From: Bordetella sp. FB-8
Lineage (GTDB): Bacteria > Pseudomonadota > Gammaproteobacteria > Burkholderiales > Burkholderiaceae_B
Assembly (NCBI RefSeq): GCF_000382185.1
Contig: NZ_KB907784.1
Location: 1,761,633-1,825,632, forward strand
Length of the DNA stretch: 64,000 nucleotides
Direction of reading: 5' to 3'
The translations under genes were made by a program, and so were the position numbers. The notes below the pieces were generated by a model, which was given only the letters and a program-made list of their open reading frames with translations, searched no databases and was not told the origin of the DNA. Positions 51,818 to 60,707 of this stretch are shown piece by piece. How positions within the stretch are numbered: position 1 is the first letter of the stretch; every line of letters starts with the position of its first letter.

Positions 51818-52501
51818 TCAGTTTTGTTGTGCGCCGCGCATGCGCAGCTTGTCGAGCACCGGGAGCAGTTCCGCCGGATCGGGGCGCTGGGTGTAGTCGG
51901 GATTGACCTCGGCATAGGCAATGATGCCGTCGGTTCCGATCACGTACCGCGCCGGCATGGGCAGCACCCAGGCCGGATCGTCGTTGAACGTCGGCAGGTC
52001 GTTCTTGAAACCCTTATAAAGCACCACAAGGTAGTCCGGCAGGGAAAACCTTAGTCCGAACGCGGCCGCTACACGGCTTTTCTCATCGCTCAAGATGGGA
52101 AAGTCCAGGCCGTTTTCGCGCTGAGACTTGCGGCTGTTGGACGCGGTCTGGGGCGATAAGGCGACGACCTGCGCGCCCCGGGCCTCGATCTGCGGTAGCG
52201 CTGCCTGCAGGGCCTGCAGTTCCAGATTGCAATAGGGGCACCACACGCCGCGATAAAACGAAACGACCAGGGGTCCTTTTGCCAACAGGTCCGCCGAGGA
52301 GATCAGGCGGCCGTCGGGATCCTTGAGCGTGAACTCAGGGGCCTTGTCGCCGGCCTTGCTGGCGTTCAGGGCCTGGCCGGACGCGATCAGTTCGGCTGTG
52401 GCGCGGTGCATGATGTCCAGTACCTCCGGACTGGGCTTGAAGGCGCGCTTGCCGCCTTCGAAATCGGCCTTGAGGGCATCCAGACGGTCTTGCAAAGACA
52501 T
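51818..52501 (-). CDS. Peroxiredoxin-like (AhpC/TSA) protein
   Basis: 227 residues. An N-terminal helical extension precedes a thioredoxin-like domain with FYRGVWCPYCNLELQAL, where the CxxC motif takes the peroxidatic-cysteine place. Then come PQIEARGAQVVALSPQ and FPILSDEKSRVAAAFGL. It would reduce peroxides in the cytosol. It is first in the leftward run with the GST and YghU-like genes (12-base gap) and divergent from a LysR gene. Confidence 0.85.
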   Translation of the reverse strand: MSLQDRLDALKADFEGGKRAFKPSPEVLDIMHRATAELIASGQALNASKAGDKAPEFTLKDPDGRLISSADLLAKGPLVVSFYRGVWCPYCNLELQALQAALPQIEARGAQVVALSPQTASNSRKSQRENGLDFPILSDEKSRVAAAFGLRFSLPDYLVVLYKGFKNDLPTFNDDPAWVLPMPARYVIGTDGIIAYAEVNPDYTQRPDPAELLPVLDKLRMRGAQQN

Positions 52502-52595
52502 GATGGGCTTTCCTGAGTGACGGGTGGAACGATTGTTATCTATTCATCAATGCGAAGTTATGCTTGGGTATGGACAACATTTATTCGTCAGACAA

Positions 52596-53507
52596 ATGAA
52601 TGGTCGGCTTCAAGAACTGACCGTCTTCGCGCGGGTCGGGGAAAGCGGCAGCTTTACGCGCGCCGCGCGCGACATGAACCTGTCCCAGCCCTCGGTGTCG
52701 CGCATCGTGGGAGGACTGGAGGCCCGGCTCGGGGTAAAGCTGTTGCTGCGTACCACGCGGCGGCTGACCTTGACGGCGGCGGGCGAGACGTTTCTCGAAA
52801 GGGCGCGCGCCGTCCTGGCCGGCCTGGACGAGGCCGAGGATGCCGCGCGCGGCATCGATTCGCTGCGCGGCACCCTGCGCGTGGCGCTGCCCGTGGTTTT
52901 CGGCATGCGGGAGGTGATCCCGCGCCTGCCGGGCTTTCTGGCGCGCTATCCGCTGCTGCGGGTGGATCTGCGGGTATCGGACGCCTACCAGGACCTGGTC
53001 GCCGAGGGGGTGGACGTCGCCATCCGGCTCGGCAGGCTGGCGGACTCGACCTTCGGCGCGCGCAAGCTCGCGACGCTGCCCAGGTTCGTCGTCGCGGCGC
53101 CCACGTATCTGAAGGCCCGCGGCATGCCCAGGCACCCCGCTGACCTGGCCGGCCACGACTGCATCGTCGGTTCCAATGGATCGGGGCGCGAGAGCTGGGT
53201 CTTCAAGCGGCGCGGCACGGTCATCTCGGTCGACGTGGCCGGCCGCGTCCAGACGGACTCGGCGCCCGGCCGCCAGGCCGGCGCGCTCGCCGGCCTGGGC
53301 ATCGCCCGGGTGTCGGCCGCCATGTGCGCGGCCGAACTGCGCTCGGGGGCGCTGTTGCCTCTGCTGGCCGGCTATGCCCTGGAGCCGGTGCAGGTGCATG
53401 CCGTCTTTCCCGGGGGGCCTCGTCCTTCATACAAGGTGCAGGCATTTGCCGACTACATGGCGGCGTCGCTCGATACCGGGCCGCCCGGCTCAGCCGGCGG
53501 CCAGTGA
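52596..53507 (+). CDS. LysR-family regulator of the peroxiredoxin/GST genes
   Basis: About 303 residues. The DNA-binding domain starts MNGRLQELTVFARVGESGSF and contains LSQPSVSRIVGGLEARLG; the effector domain has the usual DxxxxR-type segments (VDVAIRLGRLADSTFGARKL). It is divergent from the peroxiredoxin gene, so it probably regulates that operon. It ends inside the 3' end of the convergent LysR gene (18-base overlap). Confidence 0.9.
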   Translation: MNGRLQELTVFARVGESGSFTRAARDMNLSQPSVSRIVGGLEARLGVKLLLRTTRRLTLTAAGETFLERARAVLAGLDEAEDAARGIDSLRGTLRVALPVVFGMREVIPRLPGFLARYPLLRVDLRVSDAYQDLVAEGVDVAIRLGRLADSTFGARKLATLPRFVVAAPTYLKARGMPRHPADLAGHDCIVGSNGSGRESWVFKRRGTVISVDVAGRVQTDSAPGRQAGALAGLGIARVSAAMCAAELRSGALLPLLAGYALEPVQVHAVFPGGPRPSYKVQAFADYMAASLDTGPPGSAGGQ

Positions 53508-54401
53508 GTGGCTGCTTTCAAGGTTGGCAGGCCCCAGTTGCTCGATCAACAGCCGTGCCGCCGCCGGCAGGGCGTCCAGGTCGCGATACACGATATGCAG
53601 CCAGCGCTGCGCCCAGGGTTCGTCCAGCGCGATCCTGACCAGTCCCGGCATATCGGCGGGGATGCCGATTTCCGGCAGCAGGCCCACGCCCATGCCCACG
53701 GCCACCATATTGCGCACGGCCTCGAAGCAGGTCACCTGGATGCGCAGCTTCAGACGGCGGCCGTGCAGCGCCGCGCCGCGCTGGCTCAGCGTATAGATCG
53801 AGGCGCCGTCCTGCATGCCGACGAAATCCTCGTCCAATACCTCTTCGAAGCGCAGGCTGGCGCGGTCGGCGTAGCGATGGCCGGCCGGCACGACGACGAA
53901 CAGCCGGTCCACGCGGTACGGAACGCAGGTCAGCCGCGCCGCCGGCTCGGTTACCGCGCAGATGCCGAAATCCACGGTTCCGTTTTCCACCATGCGCATG
54001 ACGACATCGCTGGTCTTCTCGATCAGGTCGATCTTGATGGCGCGGTTGCTGGAGAGAAAGCGATGCAGCGCGGGCGGCAGGTAATGAACCATGGCCGTGA
54101 AATTGACCGACAGCCGGACATGCCCACGCACGCCCTGCGAGTATTCGTCCAGCTCGCCCTCGGCTTGCTCGCATTGCTCGAAGATGCGCCTGGCGTGCCG
54201 ATACAGCGTCTGGCCCGCCGGCGTCGGCCGCGCGCCCCGGCTGTGGCGCTCGAAGAGCGGCATGCCGACATCGCGCTCCAGTTCGGAAATCCTGCGGCTG
54301 ACCGCCGAGGGCACGATATGCGTGGCCTGCGACGCGGCGGCAATACTGCCCTGTTCCACTACTGCGGCGAACATCCGCAAGGATTCGAGATCGAAACGCA
54401 T
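53490..54401 (-). CDS. LysR-family regulator of the leuCD-like operon
   Basis: 303 residues starting MRFDLESLRMFAAVVEQGSI, with VPSAVSRRISELERDVGMPL in the recognition helix. The effector domain is complete. Divergent from leuC-like at 54620 with a 218-base gap that should carry the operator. It is the natural candidate activator of the isomerase/MFS operon. Confidence 0.9.
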   Translation of the reverse strand: MRFDLESLRMFAAVVEQGSIAAASQATHIVPSAVSRRISELERDVGMPLFERHSRGARPTPAGQTLYRHARRIFEQCEQAEGELDEYSQGVRGHVRLSVNFTAMVHYLPPALHRFLSSNRAIKIDLIEKTSDVVMRMVENGTVDFGICAVTEPAARLTCVPYRVDRLFVVVPAGHRYADRASLRFEEVLDEDFVGMQDGASIYTLSQRGAALHGRRLKLRIQVTCFEAVRNMVAVGMGVGLLPEIGIPADMPGLVRIALDEPWAQRWLHIVYRDLDALPAAARLLIEQLGPANLESSHSLAAG

Positions 54402-54619
54402 GGCCTGACCCTCGGCTTGGGCAGTACCAGACATCGCGAATCGAGATGGCTGGCTTGTCGAAAAAGAAATGGCAGCTCGTCGGGACGGACGATAACATGC
54501 CCCGTCATTCGGCATGTATGGCGGTTTTATCGGGTATAGCCGGGTAGTCCGGCACCTGCCGAACGACCGCGAGCCCAAAGCCGGGAGACGGGCTGCCGGA
54601 TAACACTTGCCGATTCGCG
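54402..54619. promoter_or_regulatory. Divergent LysR/leuC-like control region
   Basis: 218 bases between the start codons of the leftward LysR gene and the rightward isomerase gene. The layout is typical for a LysR operator; I could not fix the exact binding box. Confidence 0.4.
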
Positions 54620-56038
54620 ATGCCTCAGACACTATTCGAAAAAATCTGGCGGCGGCATGCCGTCCGGGAAAACGACGACGGCACGACATTGCTCTATGTC
54701 GATCGCCATCTGATCAACGAGGTGACCAGCCCGCAGGCTTTCGACGGCCTGCGCCTGGCCGGGCGCAGGCCGAGCCGGCCCGAGTCCGTGCTGGCCATGT
54801 CGGATCACAATGTTCCCACCACGGATCGCAGCCAGGGTTTGGCCTCCATTGCCGATCCGGTGGCGCGCGCGCAGGTGCAGGCGCTGCAGTCCAATTGCCG
54901 CGAGTTCGGGCTGACCGAATATCCGCTCGGCGACGCCAGGCAAGGAATCCTGCATGTCGTGGCGCCCGAGCAGGGACTGACCCTGCCGGGCACCACGCTG
55001 ATCTGCGGCGATTCCCACACGAGCACGCACGGCGCCTTCGCCGCGCTGGCCTTCGGGGTCGGGACATCCGACATCGAGCATGCGCTGGCCACGCAATGCC
55101 TGCGCCTGGCGCGCATGAAAACCTTGCGGATCGCCATCGAAGGCGAACTGGCCGAGGGCGTCACGGCCAAGGACGCGGCGCTGGCGCTGCTGGGGCGCTT
55201 CGGCACGGACGTGGGCACCGGATATGCCATCGAGTACGGCGGCAGTACGGTGCGTGCCATGAGCATGGAAGCGCGCATGACCCTGTGCAATCTGTCCATC
55301 GAGGCGGGTGCGCGTTGCGGCATGGTGGCGGTGGACGAAACCACGCTGCGTTATCTGCGCGGCTGCCCCGGCGCGCCGCGGGGCGTGCCGCGTGAAGTGG
55401 CCGAGGCATACTGGCGCACGTTGCACAGCGACCCCGGTGCGGTCTTTGACGCCGAACTGACCCTGGACGCCGCAGATATCCGGCCTCAGGTGTCCTGGGG
55501 CACCACGCCCGGCATGAGCTGTTCGATCGACGGCGTCGTGCCCGATCCCGAACAGGAGGCCGATCCGATCAAGCGCGCCGGCCTGCGCAATGCGCTGGCC
55601 TATATGGACTTGGCCCCCGGCACCCGGATCGCGGACATCGCGCTCGACAAGATCTTCATCGGTTCCTGCACCAACGCCCGCATCGAGGACTTGCGCGATG
55701 CGGCGCGCTTCGTCAGGGGCCGCAAGGTGGCCGCGGGCATCGTGCAGGCGCTGGTGGTGCCCGGTTCGGGACTGGTCAAGCGTCAGGCCGAACGGGAAGG
55801 ATTGGACGAGGTCTTCCGCCAGGCGGGCTTCGAATGGCGCGAGCCGGGCTGCTCGATGTGCCTGGGCATGAACGCCGACCGGCTCGGCCCCGGCGAGCGC
55901 TGCGCCTCGACTTCGAACCGCAATTTCGAGGGTCGGCAAGGGCGCGGCGGCCGCACGCATCTGGTCAGCCCGGCGATGGCCGCTGCCGCCGCCATCGCCG
56001 GACATTTCGTCGACGTTTCTCGTATTGACAGGCCCTAG
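54620..56038 (+). CDS. leuC: LeuC-like dehydratase large subunit (aconitase family)
   Basis: 472 residues. It binds a 4Fe-4S cluster: cysteines in [15 protein letters not shown] and in [11 protein letters not shown] are in the right places. [13 protein letters not shown] and [19 protein letters not shown] are signature segments. It would form a heterodimer with the LeuD-like subunit encoded next. Because a dedicated LysR and an MFS transporter flank it, it may act on an imported branched or methylated dicarboxylate (for example a methylmalate/citraconate type) rather than in leucine synthesis; that is inference. Confidence 0.9.
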   Translation: MPQTLFEKIWRRHAVRENDDGTTLLYVDRHLINEVTSPQAFDGLRLAGRRPSRPESVLAMSDHNVPTTDRSQGLASIADPVARAQVQALQSNCREFGLTEYPLGDARQGILHVVAPEQGLTLPGTTLICGDSHTSTHGAFAALAFGVGTSDIEHALATQCLRLARMKTLRIAIEGELAEGVTAKDAALALLGRFGTDVGTGYAIEYGGSTVRAMSMEARMTLCNLSIEAGARCGMVAVDETTLRYLRGCPGAPRGVPREVAEAYWRTLHSDPGAVFDAELTLDAADIRPQVSWGTTPGMSCSIDGVVPDPEQEADPIKRAGLRNALAYMDLAPGTRIADIALDKIFIGSCTNARIEDLRDAARFVRGRKVAAGIVQALVVPGSGLVKRQAEREGLDEVFRQAGFEWREPGCSMCLGMNADRLGPGERCASTSNRNFEGRQGRGGRTHLVSPAMAAAAAIAGHFVDVSRIDRP

Positions 56039-56041
56039 ACC

Positions 56042-56686
56042 ATGCAGGTATTTACCACCTTGGAAAGCCGGGTCGTACCCATCGATCGGGCCCATGTCGA
56101 TACCGATGCCATCCTGCCCAAGCAGTACATGAAAATGATAGGCCGTACCGGATTCGGTCCCTATCTGTTTGACGAATGGCGCTATCTCGATCCGGCCGAA
56201 CCCGGCGACGACTGCGCGGGGCGGCGCCTTGTTCCGGGCTTCGCAATCAACCAGCCGCGCTATCAGGGCGCCGGCATCCTTCTGGGACGCGCCAACTTCG
56301 GCTGCGGCTCCAGCCGCGAGCATGCCGTCTGGGCGTTGGCTGAATGGGGCATCCGCGCGCTGGTCGCGCCCGGTTTCGCCGAAATTTTCCATGCCAACTG
56401 CCTCAAGAACGGCGTGCTGCCCGTCGTCCTGCCGCAGGGCGTGGTGGACGCGCTGTTCGAGGCCGTGCAGGCCACTGCGGGCTACACGCTGACCGTCGAC
56501 TTGCCGGGCCAGGCCGTTGTCGAGCCGGACGGCAGGCGCCACGCCTTCGATATATCGGCCTTCAGCAAAGCCATGCTGCTTCAGGGGTTGGACGAGATCG
56601 GCGTCACGCTGCGGCACGCCGCCGAGATCGACGCGTTTGCCCGCGAGCGGCTGGCGCGGGAACCCTGGCTCGCGCGCGGCATGTAG
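56042..56686 (+). CDS. leuD: LeuD-like dehydratase small subunit
   Basis: 214 residues. It starts MQVFTTLESRVVPIDRAHVD and contains the conserved NFGCGSSREHAVWALAEWGI segment and IDRAHVDTDAILPKQYMK. It completes the swivelling domain of the LeuCD dimer. It follows leuC after 3 bases, so they are co-translated. Confidence 0.92.
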   Translation: MQVFTTLESRVVPIDRAHVDTDAILPKQYMKMIGRTGFGPYLFDEWRYLDPAEPGDDCAGRRLVPGFAINQPRYQGAGILLGRANFGCGSSREHAVWALAEWGIRALVAPGFAEIFHANCLKNGVLPVVLPQGVVDALFEAVQATAGYTLTVDLPGQAVVEPDGRRHAFDISAFSKAMLLQGLDEIGVTLRHAAEIDAFARERLAREPWLARGM

Positions 56687-56742
56687 CCGGGCCTCGCGCG
56701 GATTCGATACCTAAACCAATACAACACGTGTAGGAGATATAC

Positions 56743-58086
56743 ATGCAACCCGAGAGCACTCTGAAGGCATCGCCCGCGTCGTGGCATGCCAATCTGACGG
56801 CCAAGCATTGGCGCACACTCAACGGCGCCTTCCTGGGCTGGATCTTCGACGGCTACGAGGCGCTGGCCCTGATCGTCATCCTGCCCGCGCTCATGCACTC
56901 GGTGCTCACGCCCGCGCAGACGGCTTCGCGCCCCATCTACATCGGCCTGGTGATCGGCATCACGCTGCTCGGCTGGGGCATAGGCGGGCTGGTCGGCGGA
57001 ACCATGGCCGACTACATCGGCCGCAAGCGCATGATGATGTGGTCGGTGTTTCTTTACGCCGTGCTCACCGGCTTTACGGCGCTGTCGCAGACCGTGTGGC
57101 AACTGAGTGCGCTGCGCTTTCTGACCGGCCTGGCCATGGGCAGCGAATGGAGTACCGGTATCGCCCTGATTGCCGAGACCTGGCCCAAGGAAGCGCGCGC
57201 CAAAGGCGCGGGCTTCCTGCAGTCCGGCTTCGGCTGGGGCACGCTGATCGCCGCGGTGATCTGGTATTTCCTGGGCAAGTTCGATCCCTTCGGCGCGGAC
57301 AACTGGCGCGTGATGTTCCTCGTGGGCGCGCTGCCGGCCTTCTTCGTGCTCTATCTGCGCCGCGGCGTGGACGAATCCGAGAAGTGGATCGAGGCCGTGC
57401 GCAACAAACGCTGGGGTGCCACCGAGGGCGGCCTGTCGCAGAATGCCTCCGGCAAGCGGCCCTTGACCTTGAAGCAGATCTTCACCGAGCGCGAGGCCGC
57501 GCGCCGCATCGTACTGGCCACGGCGCTGTCCATCGTCACCATCGTGGGTTGGTGGGCCGTATCCAGCTGGTTGCCCGCCTACACGGCCTCAATTGCCGTC
57601 GCCGGCCACGTGGCCAACGTCCAGGGCTGGGTCTCCTCAGTCAACATCACCTATACCATCGGCGCGATCCTGGCCTATCTGGCCTCGGGTTTCATCATCG
57701 ACGCGGTGGGCCGCCGCTGGTTTCTTTTCCTGACCTTCGCCGGCTCGCTGCTGACCACGATACTGGTCTATGCATGGGTCGACACGGTGCAGGGCATGCA
57801 GGTGGTGGCGCCCATCAACGGTTTTTTCACCCTGGGCTGCGCCTTCGGCTGGCTGGCCATCTACCCGGCCGAGCTTTTCACCTCGTCGGTGCGCTCCACC
57901 GCGGTCAGCTTCGTCTTCAACTCGGCGCGGCTGATCGCCTGGTTCTTTCCCATCCTGTCGGGTACGCTGATCAAGTCCTTCGGCGGCGTGTCCCAGGCCG
58001 CGCTGATCTTCGGCTCGGTGTATGTGCTGGGCATGATCCTGCCGTGGTTCCTGCCCGAGACCAAAGGGCGGGATCTGCCCGACTGA
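56743..58086 (+). CDS. MFS transporter of the leuCD-like operon
   Basis: 447 residues with 12 hydrophobic helices and the typical signatures GWIFDGYEALALIVILP and GGTMADYIGRKRMMM plus a second-half DAVGRRW. It is of the sugar-porter/aromatic-acid symporter branch and would import the substrate of the isomerase pair, 56 bases downstream of leuD. The hydrophilic N-terminus (QPESTLKASPASWHANLT) is normal for the branch. Confidence 0.88.
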   Translation: MQPESTLKASPASWHANLTAKHWRTLNGAFLGWIFDGYEALALIVILPALMHSVLTPAQTASRPIYIGLVIGITLLGWGIGGLVGGTMADYIGRKRMMMWSVFLYAVLTGFTALSQTVWQLSALRFLTGLAMGSEWSTGIALIAETWPKEARAKGAGFLQSGFGWGTLIAAVIWYFLGKFDPFGADNWRVMFLVGALPAFFVLYLRRGVDESEKWIEAVRNKRWGATEGGLSQNASGKRPLTLKQIFTEREAARRIVLATALSIVTIVGWWAVSSWLPAYTASIAVAGHVANVQGWVSSVNITYTIGAILAYLASGFIIDAVGRRWFLFLTFAGSLLTTILVYAWVDTVQGMQVVAPINGFFTLGCAFGWLAIYPAELFTSSVRSTAVSFVFNSARLIAWFFPILSGTLIKSFGGVSQAALIFGSVYVLGMILPWFLPETKGRDLPD

Positions 58087-58146
58087 TCCCTCAGGCCGCC
58101 GCCCTTGCGCCGCACGCAGGGGTGGCCCGTCGTGCCAGGGCAGATC

Positions 58147-58767
58147 TCACTTGAGCGGCAGCGTCAGGACGCCCTGCACCGCGGGCCGCATCATCAGGCG
58201 CCGGTACCAGGTCGACAAGGCCGGCGTGGCGGGGCGTTCCATTGGAAGGCCCAGCCAGCGATGCGCCGCGCAGCCCAGCGCGATGTCGCCCATCGTCATC
58301 TGCGTGCCGCCCACGAATTCCCTGTCCTGCAGCGTTTTTTCCAGTATCAGCGCCTTGGCGTTGGCCTTGGCGGTCGATGCCGCGATGGCGGCAGGGTCGC
58401 GCTTTTCCTCGGGGGTGCGCACCAGGCCCTGGAAGGCATGCAGCATGGTCGGTTGCCACTCCGTGGCCTGCCAGTCCATCCAGCGGTCGGCGTCGGCGCG
58501 CGCGCAAGGATCGGCAGGCCACAGCGTGCCTTCGCCGTAGCGCGAACTCAGGTAGCGGACGATGGCGTTCGATTCCCACAGCACGAAGCCGCCGTCGTCG
58601 ATGACGGGTACCTGGCCGTTGGGATTCATGCGCAGGTAGTCGGGCGTTCCGACCACGCCGAATTGGCCGCCGGCCTCAATGCGTTCGTGCGGCAGCGCCA
58701 GTTCCCGCACCGCCCACATGACTTTCTGCACATTGACCGAAGTCAGACGGCCCCAGATTTTCAGCAT
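58147..58767 (-). CDS. Glutathione S-transferase
   Basis: 206 residues. The N-terminal domain starts MLKIWGRLTSVNVQKVMWAV with NPNGQVPVIDDGGFVLWESN (the cis-Pro/ESxAI glutathione site), and the C-terminal helical domain contains FVGGTQMTMGDIALGCAAHR. The serine in TSVNVQK suggests a beta/theta-type catalytic residue. Leftward, next to ampD; likely detoxification role. Confidence 0.88.
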   Translation of the reverse strand: MLKIWGRLTSVNVQKVMWAVRELALPHERIEAGGQFGVVGTPDYLRMNPNGQVPVIDDGGFVLWESNAIVRYLSSRYGEGTLWPADPCARADADRWMDWQATEWQPTMLHAFQGLVRTPEEKRDPAAIAASTAKANAKALILEKTLQDREFVGGTQMTMGDIALGCAAHRWLGLPMERPATPALSTWYRRLMMRPAVQGVLTLPLK

Positions 58768-58806
58768 GATAATTCCCGATGTGTGGCCGCGTCGGGCGGC
58801 CGGTTT

Positions 58807-59463
58807 TCAGAACGGCGGCATGGAGCGGCGAGCATAGCCGCTTTCATGGCCCAAGCGCAGCCAATCGAAGGCCGGACCGGGGTCGGTCTTGCGGCCGGGC
58901 GCGATGTGCTCGTGGCCGCGCACGTGGGTCAGGGGGTAGCGGCTGCGCAGCAGCGGCACCAAACGCGACAGGGTCTCGTATTGCCGGTCGTCGTAAGGCA
59001 CGGTGTCCGCGCCTTCGACTTCGATGCCGATGGAGAAATCGTTGCAGCGTTCGCGTCCCCTGAAATGGGATGCGCCCGCGTGCCAGGCCCGGTCTTCGGT
59101 CGAGACGAACTGCAGCACGCCGCCGTCGCGGCGCACGAAGAAGTGCGCCGAAACCCGCAGGCCGCGCAGGCGTTCGAGCCAGGGATGCGCGCCGTAGTCG
59201 AGCCGGTTCAGGAACAGGTCGGCCACGCAGGGGCCGTCAAAGCGATTGGGCGGCAGGCTGATGTTGTGAATGACCAGCAGCGACACCGCGACGCCCGCCG
59301 GGCGCGCATCCGCGTTGGGCGAGGGCAGGCATTGCACGGAAGGATCGGGCCACGAATGGCCGGGCCACGAATGGCCGGGCCGCGTATGGCTGTGTCGCGA
59401 TAGGCCGGGCCGCGACAGGCCGGGCCGCAGCCAGCCGTGGCGGTCCAATGCGAGGGTCTGCAT
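58807..59463 (-). CDS. ampD: 1,6-anhydro-N-acetylmuramyl-L-alanine amidase AmpD
   Basis: About 218 residues. Zinc-binding residues of the amidase_2 fold are visible: His in LLVIHNISLPP, and His and Asp in HVRGHEHIAPGRKTDPGPAFD. AmpD removes the stem peptide from recycled anhydro-muropeptides in the cytosol, which keeps AmpC-type beta-lactamase regulators quiet. The start at 59463 (MQTLALDRHGWL) includes an odd N-terminal tandem repeat; see the repeat entry. Confidence 0.93.
   Translation of the reverse strand: MQTLALDRHGWLRPGLSRPGLSRHSHTRPGHSWPGHSWPDPSVQCLPSPNADARPAGVAVSLLVIHNISLPPNRFDGPCVADLFLNRLDYGAHPWLERLRGLRVSAHFFVRRDGGVLQFVSTEDRAWHAGASHFRGRERCNDFSIGIEVEGADTVPYDDRQYETLSRLVPLLRSRYPLTHVRGHEHIAPGRKTDPGPAFDWLRLGHESGYARRSMPPF
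59343..59432 (-). repeat. In-frame 15-bp tandem repeats in the ampD N-terminus
   Basis: About six imperfect 15-bp units (best copies GGCCGGGCCACGAAT on the + strand) encode five-residue repeats of the form RPGLS / RPGHSW. They sit between the start codon and the amidase domain, where AmpD proteins normally have only a short linker. Confidence 0.72.
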
Positions 59464-59480
59464 GTCGGCTCTCGTGCGCC

Positions 59481-59732
59481 TTACGCCTGCCGGCCTGAGG
59501 CGGGCCCCCGCCGCGCATGGTCTTCGCAGCACCAGGTGCGCTTGCCGATCAGCAGGGCTTCCGAGCGGGGCATGTAGATGCCGCAGTGGGCGCAGCCCAC
59601 CATGGACTCGATGCTTTTGGGTGCCTTGCCGGGCTGGGCGGCCGTGCGGCGGGCCGCCGCCTTGCGGGCGTTGTTCATGCGCGAGACGGTCATTGCCGCC
59701 AGAATGATCAGTAGCCAGGTAATGAATTTCAT
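59481..59732 (-). CDS. Small membrane-anchored zinc-ribbon-like protein (PP0621-like)
   Basis: 83 residues. It begins with a membrane helix (MKFITWLLIILAAMTVSRM). A basic linker follows and then a four-cysteine/histidine cluster (VGCAHCGIYMPRSEALL, TWCCEDHARR) that can bind zinc. It matches the PP0621 family of small proteins found between ampD and the cytochrome c assembly gene. Function unknown. Its start overlaps the CcsA-like stop. Confidence 0.78.
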   Translation of the reverse strand: MKFITWLLIILAAMTVSRMNNARKAAARRTAAQPGKAPKSIESMVGCAHCGIYMPRSEALLIGKRTWCCEDHARRGPASGRQA

Positions 59733-60577
59733 GTCAAGCCTCGATGCAGGATGACTTCGAGCACGAACCGGCTCCCCGTGTAGGCCAGGATCAGAAACAC
59801 GAAGCCGGTCAGTGTCCAGCGCAGCGCCTGCTGGCCGCGCCAGCCTCGCAGGTGGCGGCCGGCCAGCAGGCCGCCGAACGTGACCCATGAGAGCACGGTG
59901 AACACGGTTTTATGGTCGAAGGGCAGGACGCGGTGTATGAGTTCCATCGATGCGACGGAGCCGGTGATCATCGCCAGCGTCAGCACGACAAAGCCCACGC
60001 CGATCAGCCTGAACAACAGCCTTTCCTGCACCAGCAGGGGCGGTTGCGCGTCCAGCACCAGGGCCAGCAGGCCGCGCCGCGCGTCCGCGGCTTCGTGCTG
60101 GCGCAGGTGCCGGTCCAGCAGCGACATGAGCATGGCCTGCAGGGCGGCGATCGTGATCAGGCCGTAGGCCGCCAGCGAAATGACCAGGTGAGCGCGCAGC
60201 CAGGTGTTGCCGGCATGCGGCACAATGAAGCCTTGCGGAAACAGCGCCGCCAGCAGCGTGGTCAGAAAGCCTGCCGGGATCAGCAGCAACTGCAGGCCGT
60301 CCAGTCGGATGAAGAAGCCCTCGATCCAGTACACCACCAGCCCCAGCCAGACGGCGGCCGACAGGGCCAGGGCCCATCCTATGAAAAGCTGGCCGTCCTG
60401 CTGCAGGCTCAGGTACAGGGCGACCGCCTGCAGCGCCAGGGCGCCGAGCAAGCACATGCGGGCGGTCTGTCCGACCTGTTCGGCATTGCCGTCGCGCAGC
60501 AGGCGGCGCGTGTGGCCCGCGCCCATCAAGGCATATGCCAGGGCCGAGATGGCGTGAAATACAATACCCAGCGACAT
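59729..60577 (-). CDS. ccsA: CcsA/CcmC-like cytochrome c assembly membrane protein
   Basis: About 282 residues with eight hydrophobic segments, of the HemX/CcsA-type cytochrome c assembly family. Conserved histidines lie in PHAGNTWLRAHLVIS and LPFDHKTVFTVLSW (heme-handling). It would move or present heme for c-type cytochrome maturation; some members are annotated as HemX-like. The start at 60577 (MSLGIVFHAIS) is used rather than an earlier GTG that lies in a repeat-like hairpin. Confidence 0.78.
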   Translation of the reverse strand: MSLGIVFHAISALAYALMGAGHTRRLLRDGNAEQVGQTARMCLLGALALQAVALYLSLQQDGQLFIGWALALSAAVWLGLVVYWIEGFFIRLDGLQLLLIPAGFLTTLLAALFPQGFIVPHAGNTWLRAHLVISLAAYGLITIAALQAMLMSLLDRHLRQHEAADARRGLLALVLDAQPPLLVQERLLFRLIGVGFVVLTLAMITGSVASMELIHRVLPFDHKTVFTVLSWVTFGGLLAGRHLRGWRGQQALRWTLTGFVFLILAYTGSRFVLEVILHRGLT

Positions 60578-60581
60578 AAAG

Positions 60582-60630
60582 AAGTACCCCCACGCTGCGC
60601 CTTTGGCTTGCTGCCCCCCGAGGGGGGCGG
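60582..60630. repeat. Betaproteobacterial intergenic repeat with GC hairpin
   Basis: The segment AAGTACCCCCACGCTGCG, then CTGCCCCCCGAGGGGGGC, has the form of a hairpin repeat I associate with intergenic gaps in Bordetella/Achromobacter-type genomes. It lies between ccsA and ffh. Identification is from memory; no second copy was found in this window. Confidence 0.45.
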
Positions 60631-60707
60631 TTTTCACCTTGGGGCGGCCCGGCGGTAAAAAGGTTCCGGTTTAGCCGGTTAGTGTAAGCGTAACGCCTCT
60701 TTTTCCC

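Noticed and set aside
54632..56617. 661-codon open frame antisense to leuCD
   Set aside because: Shadow frame of GC-rich codon bias; no start context, and leuC/leuD on the other strand have all family motifs.
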